From Pedobacter deserti (GTDB lineage Bacteria > Bacteroidota > Bacteroidia > Sphingobacteriales > Sphingobacteriaceae), in the NCBI RefSeq assembly GCF_024436415.1, contig NZ_JAFMZQ010000001.1:1674001-1738000 (forward strand): a stretch of DNA of 64,000 nucleotides, in the 5' to 3' direction. The position numbers and the translations under genes were made by a program. Under the pieces are notes generated by a model that was given only the letters and a program-made list of their open reading frames with translations, searched no databases and was not told where the DNA came from. Of this stretch, positions 34,151-42,885 are shown in pieces; position 1 is the stretch's first letter; every line of letters starts with the position of its first letter.

Positions 34151-34173
34151 TTGGTCTAAGTTTACTAAACCAA
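34151..34173. promoter_or_regulatory. imperfect inverted repeat at the susC promoter
   Basis: TTGGTxTA and TAxACCAA arms separated by 7 bases, 12 bases before the susC-like ATG. It overlaps a -7-like element TAAGTTTA (34157-34164, one mismatch). It could be an operator; the AraC regulator at 41895 is a candidate ligand. Confidence 0.35.
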
Positions 34174-34185
34174 ATATGACTAAGT

Positions 34186-37100
34186 ATGAGAAGAATTTTA
34201 TCATTGCTGATTCCGGCGCTTTTGGTGTTCTGTTATAATTCTTTTGCGCAGACCCAGCCCAAGATTACGATTACTGGTACTGTTACAGATTCCGCGGGTG
34301 TAGCCATCCCCGGTGCCAGTGTGGTTGTGGAGAAGGAATCGAAAAACGGGGCCATGACTGGCTCCAACGGTAAGTTTGTTATTGATGTGGTGCCGGGGAG
34401 TGTGCTCAAGGTATCTTATGTAGGGTATCTCGACAGGCTGGTTCCGGTTACTGCCGATACAAGAACGCTTACCATTATCCTTAAGGAAAACGCGATACAG
34501 GTAGGTGAGGTTGTAGTTACGGCCTTCGGTAAACGCGAACGCAAGGAGGCTCTGGTGGGCTCGGTTACGAGCATTACGCCGGGCGACCTGAAGATTCCGG
34601 CGAGTAACCTGACCAATGCGCTGGCGGGCCAGGCGGCAGGGGTTATCGCTTATCAGCGAAGCGGACAGCCAGGGCAGGATAATGCATCTTTTTTCATCAG
34701 GGGCGTTACTACGTTCGGGTATAAGCAGGACCCGTTGATCCTGATCGACAACGTGGAGTTGACTACCAATGACCTGGCCAGGCTGCAGGTAGACGATATT
34801 GCCAGCTTTGTGATCCTGAAAGATGCGAGTGCAACTGCCCTTTATGGCGCGAGGGGTGCCAACGGCGTGATCCTGGTGAGCACCAAAGAGGGTAAGGAAG
34901 GGCCTGCAAAGATCAATTTCAGGTCGGAATACTCCATGTCGCAGTCTACGCAAACGCTTGATCTGGTTGATCCGATCCAGTATATGCATATGTATAACGA
35001 GGCTTCGCTAACGCGTGATCCTACGTTGCCTTTGCCTTTTACGCCGACCAAGATCCGCAATACGGAAGCAACCATGGCGGGGGCGCCGGGGAGTAACGAA
35101 TATGTGTACCCGGCGGTCGACTGGCTCGATATGTTGTTCAAGAAAAATGCAAGCACGCAGCGGAACAACCTGAGTGTAAACGGCGGTGGTTCTGTGGCGA
35201 GATATTATATAGCGGGTTCATACAATCGTGATAATGGCGTGTTGAAAACGGATGCACGCAATAACAACGACAATAATGTGAAGTTTCAGAACTATCAGCT
35301 GCGCTCGAACGTGAACGTAAACCTGACCAAGACCACTGAGGCTATCGTAAGGCTGTCGGGTACGTTCAGCGATTATAACGGGCCGATCACGGCCGATGGT
35401 TCGTTTGCGTCCGACTTGTACAGCGTAGCGATGCATGCGAGTCCGGTGCTGTTCCCCGCGTACTATCCTGCCGATGAGGCTAATGCACGGGCAAATCATA
35501 TTCTGTTCGGCAACATTGGCGGCCCCGATGGTACGGCGACAAACAGTATCCGTTTCCCTACGGGCAATCCTTATGCACAGTTGCTGCGCGGGCACAAGAA
35601 CTTTTCGGAGTCACGCATGTCGGCCCAGCTGGAGCTGAACCAGGACTTTAAATTTATTACCGAGGGCCTAAAGTTCAGGGGTATATTTAATACGAACAGG
35701 TATTCTTACTTTGATTCCCAACTGGCCTATTCGCCATACTTCTACAGTTACAGCGATTACGACAAGCTAAACAACAGCTATAAACTGACCTGGCTTAACC
35801 CGAGAAACAATGTGCCTAACAATGTGCCTACCGAGTATCTGGTGTATAGCAAGAACGAGCCCAATGCCAATTCTTTCTATTATTTGCAGGGGGCGGTCGA
35901 CTATAACAGGCAGTTTGGAAGCCACAATGTGAGTACTTCACTGATCGGTACCATGCAGCAGACCTTGTATTCGAGTGCCAGAGATCCGCGCACGAATACC
36001 ACAACACTGCCTTATTCCTTGCCATTCCGCAACATGGGACTTGCTGGCCGGGCTACTTACTCTTACAAGAGCCGGTACTTTGCGGAGTTTAACTTTGGTT
36101 ACAATGGTTCCGAGCGTTTTTCGGAGGAACACCGCTTTGGTTTCTTCCCAACCTTTGGGGTATCCTGGGTGGCTTCCAATGAAGAGTTTTGGAACACCAA
36201 TGGTTTCATAAACCGGTTGAAGATCCGCGCGAGTCATGGTCTGGTGGGCAACGACGCTATCGGAAGTCAGCGTTTCTTCTATCTTTCTGATGTTAACCTG
36301 AACGGGGGCAATTTCGCGCAGTTTGGGGTCAACAACCAGAACCAGCTGAACGGGGTAACCATACGCAGTTATGCCAACTCAAACATCACCTGGGAAACAT
36401 CGCGGCAGACCAACCTGGCGGCTGAGATCACTTTCCTGAAAAACTTCAGCATGATTGCTGAGGTATACAAAAACCACCGCTATGATATCTTGCGTGAACG
36501 GTTTATTCCATCTACCGAAGGATTTGAAGCGGCAGTGAGTACCAATCTTGGTGAGGTGGATTCTGAAGGTATTGATTTATCGCTCGACTATAAGCAGACT
36601 TTTGACAATACGCTCTGGGCTGCTTTACGCGGTAATTTTACATACTCTACCAACAAGTATACTTATATAGAGGAGCCCAATTATGCGGAGAGCTGGCGCA
36701 AGTTTATCGGTCAGCCCATCAGTCGCGGCTACGGCTATATTGCAGAACGCCTGTTTGTCGACGACGAAGAGGCACGCAACTCGCCAAGCCAGATCATGTC
36801 GACCACCGATGCCTACAACAACCGGATCAACGGTATTTTGCCGCAGGGTGGCGATATTAAGTACCGTGACGTAAATGGCGATGGTAAGATTGACGACCTC
36901 GACCAGGTGTTTATGGGTTACCCTACCACACCCGAGATTGTGTATGGTTTCGGCTTCTCGTCTGGTTTTAAAGGCTTCGATCTATCAGCTTTCTTCCAGG
37001 GTCAGGCCCGGGTGTCCTTCTTTATCGACCCAAGAAAGGTAAGCCCGTTTCTTGAACGCAACGTGCAATATATAGATGGTAATACGCAGGTGCTGCAGGC

Positions 37101-37437
37101 ATTTGCCGACAGCCACTGGTCGGAAGAAAATCAGGACCTGTATGCGCTGCATCCCCGCCTGGGAATGAGCAACGCAATGGTGGCCAATAACCTGCAGAAC
37201 AGTACCTGGTGGCTGCGCGACGGTAGCTTTATGCGCCTGAAATCTGTGGAGGTGGGCTATACGCTTCCTGCGCGGATATCCAAATCGCTTAAGTTGTCGG
37301 GTTGCAGGTTTTACCTGAACGGGTTAAACCTGATCACCTGGAGTCCTTTTAAAATGTGGGATCCGGAGCTGGGCGGCAATGGTTTTGCCTACCCGGTACA
37401 GAAGGTATTCAATTTTGGCTTAAACGTGAACTTATAA
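34186..37437 (+). CDS. SusC-like TonB-dependent outer-membrane receptor
   Basis: 1083 residues. Signal peptide (MRRILSLLIPALLVFCYNSFAQ), carboxypeptidase-regulatory-like domain (about 27-110, GTVTDSAGVAIPGASVVVE), TonB box-like region EVVVTAFG, plug (about 115-235) with the SusC hallmark ATALYGARGANGVILVSTK, and a 22-stranded barrel ending NFGLNVNL. It should import oligosaccharide across the outer membrane, powered by TonB-ExbBD, with its SusD lid encoded 5 bases downstream. There is no N-terminal STN domain, so no anti-sigma signalling is expected. First gene of the operon 34186-41883. Confidence 0.95.
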   Translation: MRRILSLLIPALLVFCYNSFAQTQPKITITGTVTDSAGVAIPGASVVVEKESKNGAMTGSNGKFVIDVVPGSVLKVSYVGYLDRLVPVTADTRTLTIILKENAIQVGEVVVTAFGKRERKEALVGSVTSITPGDLKIPASNLTNALAGQAAGVIAYQRSGQPGQDNASFFIRGVTTFGYKQDPLILIDNVELTTNDLARLQVDDIASFVILKDASATALYGARGANGVILVSTKEGKEGPAKINFRSEYSMSQSTQTLDLVDPIQYMHMYNEASLTRDPTLPLPFTPTKIRNTEATMAGAPGSNEYVYPAVDWLDMLFKKNASTQRNNLSVNGGGSVARYYIAGSYNRDNGVLKTDARNNNDNNVKFQNYQLRSNVNVNLTKTTEAIVRLSGTFSDYNGPITADGSFASDLYSVAMHASPVLFPAYYPADEANARANHILFGNIGGPDGTATNSIRFPTGNPYAQLLRGHKNFSESRMSAQLELNQDFKFITEGLKFRGIFNTNRYSYFDSQLAYSPYFYSYSDYDKLNNSYKLTWLNPRNNVPNNVPTEYLVYSKNEPNANSFYYLQGAVDYNRQFGSHNVSTSLIGTMQQTLYSSARDPRTNTTTLPYSLPFRNMGLAGRATYSYKSRYFAEFNFGYNGSERFSEEHRFGFFPTFGVSWVASNEEFWNTNGFINRLKIRASHGLVGNDAIGSQRFFYLSDVNLNGGNFAQFGVNNQNQLNGVTIRSYANSNITWETSRQTNLAAEITFLKNFSMIAEVYKNHRYDILRERFIPSTEGFEAAVSTNLGEVDSEGIDLSLDYKQTFDNTLWAALRGNFTYSTNKYTYIEEPNYAESWRKFIGQPISRGYGYIAERLFVDDEEARNSPSQIMSTTDAYNNRINGILPQGGDIKYRDVNGDGKIDDLDQVFMGYPTTPEIVYGFGFSSGFKGFDLSAFFQGQARVSFFIDPRKVSPFLERNVQYIDGNTQVLQAFADSHWSEENQDLYALHPRLGMSNAMVANNLQNSTWWLRDGSFMRLKSVEVGYTLPARISKSLKLSGCRFYLNGLNLITWSPFKMWDPELGGNGFAYPVQKVFNFGLNVNL

Positions 37438-37442
37438 TCATA

Positions 37443-39377
37443 ATGATGAAAGACATGAGATTCTATCATAAACTGATTTGCCTGGTGCTGCTTTGCGTAA
37501 CCGGCATGTCATGCAAAAAATATCTGGATGTGGTGCCCAACAATGTGGGCACACTTGACTATGCTTTTTCTAACAGAAACGAAGCCGAGAATTATCTGTA
37601 CGGATGCTACAATACCTACCAGAGCCTTTGCCGTGATGTGGTGAGCAACCCCGGTTTTACCTTGTCGGCCGAGGTAATTTACCCTAATTTTGAGGGCAAT
37701 CCGTTCAACAAGATCACTTCACCGGGCTTTTCGCTGGTGAGGGGAGTGCAGAACGTATCGCAGCCGGCGCTCGATTACTGGAGCGGTACGAATGGCGGAC
37801 AGGCGATCTATGTGGCGATCCGTCGCTGCAACATTATGCTTGAAAATATTGACAAACCGATCGACCTGACAGCGACGGAGAAGAAGCGCTGGATTGCAGA
37901 GGTGAAGTTTCTGAAAGCTTACTATCACTATTATCTGATGAGGTTGTATGGCCCGATCGTGCTGATCAAACAAAACAGGCCTGTCGATGGCCCGATTGCG
38001 GACACTAAAGTGGCCCGCTCTACGGTCGACGAGTGCTTCGCTTATGTGGAAGAATTACTTACAGAAGCCATCCCTGATCTGCCGCCAACCATCGAGAACC
38101 GGATCAATGAATTTGGACGGGTAACGAAATCTATCGGCATGGCCGTAAAGGCCGAGGTGCTTACCACGGCTGCAAGTCCGCTTTTTAATGGCAATCCCGA
38201 TTATGCTTCGTTCCGTGACAAGTCGGGCAAGGCACTGTTCCCGGCAACTTATGATCAGCAGAAATGGGTTAAGGCGGCTACGGCATGTAAGGAAGCGATC
38301 CTGGAATTTGAGTCGCACGGCGGCCGCCTTTATACCGCGGTGCCTTCCGACCAGGTAGAAAACGTGTCGAATGAACTGAAGAACGTACTTACGCTGCAGG
38401 CGGCGGTTACCCAGCGCTGGGAGGAGAACCCGGAGCTGATCATGGCTTCGCAGTATGCTTTTGAGTTTCAGGGCTACGTAATTCCGAAGCTGAGTTCAAA
38501 AGCTATTGCCTTCAGTAATGAGCATCCTTCCAATTTTGCAGTACCGATCTCGACTGCCGAGCTTTTCTATACCAAGAACGGCGTGCCGATAACCGAGGAT
38601 AAAACCTGGGATTATGCAAACCGGAATACACCACAGGTAGGTACAGATGCGACGAAGTCTTATATCAAGTCGGGCTACGAAACGGCAAAAGGGCATTTCG
38701 ATCGCGAACTGCGCTTTTATGCCAGCGTGGGTTTCGATGGGGGTATTTGGTTTGGAAACGGAAAGCGGAATGAAAGTGATGCTTTTTATGTGCAGGCACG
38801 GGGGCCTTTCGCCTTTGCGGGACCAAAAAGTGTGTTTGCCACCAATGTAACCGGCTACTGGCCGAAGAAGCTGGGCAACTATTTGTCGGTACTGGATGAG
38901 AGTGTGGTGTATCAGCCTTTCCGCATGCCGCTGATCAGGCTAAGCGGACTGTACCTGCTGTATGCCGAGGCCCTTAATGAGAGCTTATCAGCCCCATCCG
39001 AAGAAGTTTACACGTATATCGACAAGGTTCGTCAGCGTGCCAAGCTGCCGGGTGTGCGCGAGGCCTGGGCGGCTTACGCTAAAAATCCGAACGACCCGGC
39101 CGATAAGAATAAGCTGCGTGCCATCATTCACCAGGAGCGCCGTATTGAGCTGTGTTTTGAGGGACAGATTGGCTGGGACCTGCGCCGCTGGAAGGAACTG
39201 CAGGGTGTCTTAAGCCGGCCGCTGCAGGGATGGAATGTGCAGGAGGGCAATGCTGTCGATTACTACCGTCCGCAGACCGTGCTGATCCCCGTGTTTGGCG
39301 TTAAGGATTACCTCTGGCCGATCAGAAATACGGATGTGGTGATCAACGAAAATCTTGTCCAGAATCCGTTCTGGTAG
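37443..39377 (+). CDS. SusD/RagB-like surface glycan-binding lipoprotein
   Basis: 644 residues from ATG 37443, 5 bases after the susC-like stop; the longer frame reaches back into that gene and is not used. Lipoprotein signal with Cys in TGMSCKKYLDV. TPR-like SusD fold, with the RagB/SusD C-terminal domain containing IRLSGLYLLYAEALNE and ERRIELCFEGQIGWDLRRW. At 644 residues it is on the long side for the family. It should cap the SusC-like barrel and set glycan specificity. Confidence 0.93.
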   Translation: MMKDMRFYHKLICLVLLCVTGMSCKKYLDVVPNNVGTLDYAFSNRNEAENYLYGCYNTYQSLCRDVVSNPGFTLSAEVIYPNFEGNPFNKITSPGFSLVRGVQNVSQPALDYWSGTNGGQAIYVAIRRCNIMLENIDKPIDLTATEKKRWIAEVKFLKAYYHYYLMRLYGPIVLIKQNRPVDGPIADTKVARSTVDECFAYVEELLTEAIPDLPPTIENRINEFGRVTKSIGMAVKAEVLTTAASPLFNGNPDYASFRDKSGKALFPATYDQQKWVKAATACKEAILEFESHGGRLYTAVPSDQVENVSNELKNVLTLQAAVTQRWEENPELIMASQYAFEFQGYVIPKLSSKAIAFSNEHPSNFAVPISTAELFYTKNGVPITEDKTWDYANRNTPQVGTDATKSYIKSGYETAKGHFDRELRFYASVGFDGGIWFGNGKRNESDAFYVQARGPFAFAGPKSVFATNVTGYWPKKLGNYLSVLDESVVYQPFRMPLIRLSGLYLLYAEALNESLSAPSEEVYTYIDKVRQRAKLPGVREAWAAYAKNPNDPADKNKLRAIIHQERRIELCFEGQIGWDLRRWKELQGVLSRPLQGWNVQEGNAVDYYRPQTVLIPVFGVKDYLWPIRNTDVVINENLVQNPFW

Positions 39378-39413
39378 TGCAAATATTTGAGATAAATTTT
39401 GATTGACTGAGAG

Positions 39414-40637
39414 ATGAAAAATATAGATTTCAAAAAAGCTTTCCGGTTTATGCTGCTTCCCGCGATGTTGCTGGGTGCGCTGGCTGCTTGTAAAAAAGCC
39501 GACACGGTTGCGGAGGTGGTGTCTGATGATATGACCAAGCCAGGCGTGGTCACCAACGTAAAGGTGGAAAATTTTAATGGTGGTGCGAGGATCATGTACC
39601 GCCTTCCTGATTCGAAAAACCTGTTGTACGTCCTGGCGCAATACCCGATCAACGATAACCGGGTGAGGGAAACCAAGGCGAGTTATTATACCGACACGAT
39701 TGTGGTCGACGGCTTTGCCAGGGAAAAGGAATATGAGGTTACGCTGTATGCAGTAAGCCGGGCCAACGTGAAATCGGATCCGGTAGTGGTAAAGGTGAGC
39801 CCTAAGAAGCCGAACTACCTGCTGATCAACTCGAACCTGGAGATCAGCCCTGATTTTGGCGGGGCAAATTTCTTCGGGTTGAACACCAACCGTGTACCGG
39901 TTTCGCTGCACATGCTGGTGTACAACGAGCGGACAAAATCCTACGAAGAGCAGGAGCCCGAATACATCAATGGCGACACCATCGATGTGTCGGTAAGGAA
40001 TCTGCCGCCTACCCCGCAAAAGGTTGGGGTATATACGATGGACAGGTTTGGCAATGCGTCAGACACGGTGTTTAAAACGCTGACGCCCCTGGCGGAGTCG
40101 GTGCTCGACAAATCGAAGTTCTTCGTGTACCGCCTGCCTAGCGACGCACCGATCGGCTATGGCTGGGAGTTCCGGTATTTCTTTGATGGTAACCTGGGCG
40201 ATCCGGGCTGGCATACGTTGAGCGCACCTAAAACGATCGGCACGTTTGGCCTGGGTGTAGAAGCCAAGATCAGCCGTTTTATGCTTTGGCAGCGGCCGTC
40301 TGAGTATTATGCTTATCAGAATACGCGGAAGTTTACCGTTTGGGGCTCCGAGAAGCAAAACCCTGCCGACGCTTCATTGCCGGGCAGTTCAGCGCCGGGC
40401 ACGGTGGTGGGCGACTGGATAAACATGGGTAATTTTGCCTTCCCGAATCCGCCATCAGGCTTACCAGCAAATCAGGCCAATGCGGCTGATAAGGAGTTTG
40501 TGTCTAAGGGTGTGAACTTTACGATGCCAAGACTCGCACCTTCGGTAAGGTATATCCGCTTCCATGTTACCCAAACCTGGGGCGGGCAAGATTATGTGAA
40601 CGCTATGGAGATCACTTTGTATGGCAATCCGTTGTAA
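39414..40637 (+). CDS. DUF4959/DUF5000 lipoprotein of the utilisation locus
   Basis: 407 residues. Lipobox Cys in LGALAACKKA. An N-terminal fibronectin-like domain of DUF4959 type (about 40-130, TKPGVVTNVKVENFNGGARI, shortened as TKPGVVTNVKV), a middle DUF5126-like domain and a C-terminal discoidin-like domain (DUF5000, about 255-405) with FMLWQRPSEY and YIRFHVTQTWGGQDYVNAME. These proteins follow SusD genes and are thought to be surface carbohydrate-binding lipoproteins. Related in plan to the next gene. Ligand unknown. Confidence 0.85.
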   Translation: MKNIDFKKAFRFMLLPAMLLGALAACKKADTVAEVVSDDMTKPGVVTNVKVENFNGGARIMYRLPDSKNLLYVLAQYPINDNRVRETKASYYTDTIVVDGFAREKEYEVTLYAVSRANVKSDPVVVKVSPKKPNYLLINSNLEISPDFGGANFFGLNTNRVPVSLHMLVYNERTKSYEEQEPEYINGDTIDVSVRNLPPTPQKVGVYTMDRFGNASDTVFKTLTPLAESVLDKSKFFVYRLPSDAPIGYGWEFRYFFDGNLGDPGWHTLSAPKTIGTFGLGVEAKISRFMLWQRPSEYYAYQNTRKFTVWGSEKQNPADASLPGSSAPGTVVGDWINMGNFAFPNPPSGLPANQANAADKEFVSKGVNFTMPRLAPSVRYIRFHVTQTWGGQDYVNAMEITLYGNPL

Positions 40638-40668
40638 GCAAACTATCGTTAATCTAAACACGACAAAA

Positions 40669-41883
40669 ATGAAAACCATTTTCCATATCGCGTTAATTGC
40701 AGTTGCGACCCTTACGCTGGCGAGCTGTAAAAAGTACGCTGACGATTATAAGGAATTTCTCGAAAATAAAGAGATCACCTATCCGGGCCTGGCAACCAAT
40801 GTGGGCTATCAGGCGGGCAACCTCCGTACGGTCCTGTACTGGAGCCCGAGTCCCGATCCAAGTATCAAAAGCTATCTGGTAACCTGGAACAACGGGGCCG
40901 ACTCTCTGGTGGTCAATGCCACATCGAACGACCCCGCGGTTAAGATGAGCGTTTCTATTCCGAACCTCAATGAATATGTATACAGCTTTAAGATTGTAGC
41001 CCGCGACGCGCAAGGCAACAAATCCGTGGGTCAGGAACTGAACAACGTCAGGGTATATGGCCCGGCTTATATCGCCAGCCTGATCAACCGCTCGCACGAT
41101 GCAGCCAATCCTTATGTCGTTAACAGCCCCGCCTCAGTGGTGCTTCATTTCAATAAGGCGGATTCTGCGAATTTCTCTACAAAGATCCGATACACCAACA
41201 CCTCGGACGTGGTGGAGGAGAAGGCTCTCGCTCCGGATGAAAACTCAGTGACGCTAACCAATTATAAATTTGGTACGCCAGTGCAGTATAAGTCGGCCTA
41301 CAAGCCCGAAAAAACTGCCGCGGATGCTTTTGAGGTAGGCGCTTACAGTGATTTCCCGGTCATCAAGGCCATCGTGGAGTATGATAAGGCACTGTTTGCC
41401 AAGCGCAACCTGCCTACCGACATCCGGTCGGAATACGGCTGGGAACTGCAGTATCTGTGGGATAAAAAAACGGCTGAAAATGCGGGGCCAGGCTTTCATA
41501 CGCCGGGTACGTCTATGCCACAGTGGTTTACCGTTGATCTGGGCGTAAAAGCCAAGCTTGATCATTTCAGGGTATGGCAGCGCACTTCGGCGCTCTATGA
41601 TGTGGGTAACCTGAAACAGTTTGAGCTGTGGGGCAGTAACGATCCGTCGTCCGATGGCAGTTTTGATAGCTGGACCAAGCTGGGTACTTTCAACTCTTTC
41701 AAGCCGTCAGGGTTGCCCAAGGGCCAGGTAAGTGATGCCGACCGCAACTTTGCCGCCGCGGGCGAGAAGTTTACCGTAGAAGGCTTGCCGGAATACCGCT
41801 ATGTCAGGTTTAAGGTGCTGGAAACCTGGGGCGGGGCCAATTACCTGCACCTGATGGAGTTGTCCTTCTTTAAGCAATTGTAA
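40669..41883 (+). CDS. DUF4998 lipoprotein with discoidin-like C-terminus
   Basis: 404 residues from ATG 40669, which starts at a clean lipoprotein signal (LTLASCKKY). An N-terminal DUF4998 region (about 20-140, YPGLATNVGYQAGN and YSFKIVARDAQGN) is followed by a galactose-binding-like C-terminal domain (about 250-403) ending YVRFKVLETWGGANYLHLMELSF, shortened as YVRFKVLETWGG. That ending parallels the previous lipoprotein, so the two share a duplicated binding domain. Surface glycan-binding role inferred. It ends 11 bases from the convergent araC gene. Confidence 0.85.
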   Translation: MKTIFHIALIAVATLTLASCKKYADDYKEFLENKEITYPGLATNVGYQAGNLRTVLYWSPSPDPSIKSYLVTWNNGADSLVVNATSNDPAVKMSVSIPNLNEYVYSFKIVARDAQGNKSVGQELNNVRVYGPAYIASLINRSHDAANPYVVNSPASVVLHFNKADSANFSTKIRYTNTSDVVEEKALAPDENSVTLTNYKFGTPVQYKSAYKPEKTAADAFEVGAYSDFPVIKAIVEYDKALFAKRNLPTDIRSEYGWELQYLWDKKTAENAGPGFHTPGTSMPQWFTVDLGVKAKLDHFRVWQRTSALYDVGNLKQFELWGSNDPSSDGSFDSWTKLGTFNSFKPSGLPKGQVSDADRNFAAAGEKFTVEGLPEYRYVRFKVLETWGGANYLHLMELSFFKQL

Positions 41884-41894
41884 TTTGGCCGGTA

Positions 41895-42779
41895 TCATTT
41901 TTTATGCTTCTTGCGATACTCTGAGGGCGAAGTGCCCATCAGTTTACTAAAGAGCCTTGAAAAGTAATACTGGTCTTCAATACCGATCAGGTTGCATATC
42001 TGCTTGATACTTTTATCTGTGAAGTAGAGGTACTGACAGGAATGCTGGATTTTTAATTGGTTGTAATAGGAAATGGGCGAAATGCCCGTTTTCTGTTTAA
42101 AGATCCGGAGGTAATGCGACAGGGATATTTTCTGCTGTTCGGCAAGCTGGTTGATGGACAGCTTTTTATCGAGGTTAGCCTTCATGTACAATATGGAATT
42201 GCTGATGGCATCCTGGCTGTTTACGATCGGGTTGATCTCCCTGTAATAAATCAGTGAGGTAACAAAATGAAGCACACGGAAGTTCATGATTTCCATGTCG
42301 CGCGCATTAAAGCTCTGCTCCAGAATGGTATAAATCTGGTTGAACAGCTGAATGCGGTATTCTTCAAAAGGGATGGCGTGGACCTGGTGCTGACCATCGC
42401 TGAGCGAGCGTTCATAAATGGTTCTTGAATTGGTGCCGCTAAAATGCAGCCAGTAAATGCTCCATGGCGCTTTAACCGAACTGTAATACCGGTGCGGCAC
42501 GTTCTTGGGGATGATAAAAAAGGTATTCGCTTTCAGTTCATAGGTGGTATTGTCCATCTCTATGCGTCCTTCGCCGTCTATGCAGTATAGCAGGATGAAC
42601 TCTGCCGAGCCGGTTTTCCGTTCACGGTCGTGCCCCGTAGCATGCGGATAATACCCGATCGCGGTAAGGTAAAATGGGCTGATCAACGGGTTATTCTTGA
42701 TGCTCTTCCTGATGTTGGGGGTCAGGACAATCATTTTCTGACCCAGAAAGCCTTCCTTTATTTTCTTTGGTTCTTCCAT
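41895..42779 (-). CDS. AraC-family transcriptional regulator
   Basis: 294 residues. N-terminal cupin-type sugar-sensing domain (about 30-165, with ANTFFIIPKNVPHRYYS) and a C-terminal double helix-turn-helix (about 190-290) with KLSINQLAEQQKISLSHYLR (first) and IKQICNLIGIEDQYYFSRLF (second). It is divergent from GH97 and is the only regulator in the locus, so it probably activates the operons on induction by an oligosaccharide, in place of a hybrid two-component or SusR regulator. A short overlapping upstream frame precedes it. Confidence 0.92.
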   Translation of the reverse strand: MEEPKKIKEGFLGQKMIVLTPNIRKSIKNNPLISPFYLTAIGYYPHATGHDRERKTGSAEFILLYCIDGEGRIEMDNTTYELKANTFFIIPKNVPHRYYSSVKAPWSIYWLHFSGTNSRTIYERSLSDGQHQVHAIPFEEYRIQLFNQIYTILEQSFNARDMEIMNFRVLHFVTSLIYYREINPIVNSQDAISNSILYMKANLDKKLSINQLAEQQKISLSHYLRIFKQKTGISPISYYNQLKIQHSCQYLYFTDKSIKQICNLIGIEDQYYFSRLFSKLMGTSPSEYRKKHKK

Positions 42780-42805
42780 CTAATCAAATGTAATAAAAAG
42801 TCCAT
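42758..42805 (-). other. possible leader peptide overlapping the araC start
   Basis: A 15-codon frame (MDFLLHLIRWKNQRK) preceded by GGAGG with 5-base spacing, unusual in a genome that rarely shows Shine-Dalgarno sites. It runs through the araC ATG in another frame. An exact -7 element TACATTTG (42784-42791 region) lies inside it, which would exclude it from a transcript started there, so the status is open. Confidence 0.25.
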
Positions 42806-42885
42806 GTTTTCCTCCTTATCGTCCATTGATGACACCTCTTTTTTAGGCGAGATTTACTTTTATTGAACGAGCCAATATATTCCTT

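Larger units (their letters stand above)
33824..34185. other. intergenic region of 362 bases
   Basis: Holds the AAA ATPase promoter, a 23-bp tandem repeat (33849-33898), a short frame that looks like the remnant of a Crp/Fnr helix-turn-helix (33978-34097), and the susC promoter zone with an imperfect inverted repeat (34151-34173). Confidence 0.8.

Noticed and set aside
39210..40019. 269-codon minus-strand frame across the SusD and DUF5000 genes
   Set aside because: Antisense shadow of two well-supported lipoprotein genes; no recognisable domain.
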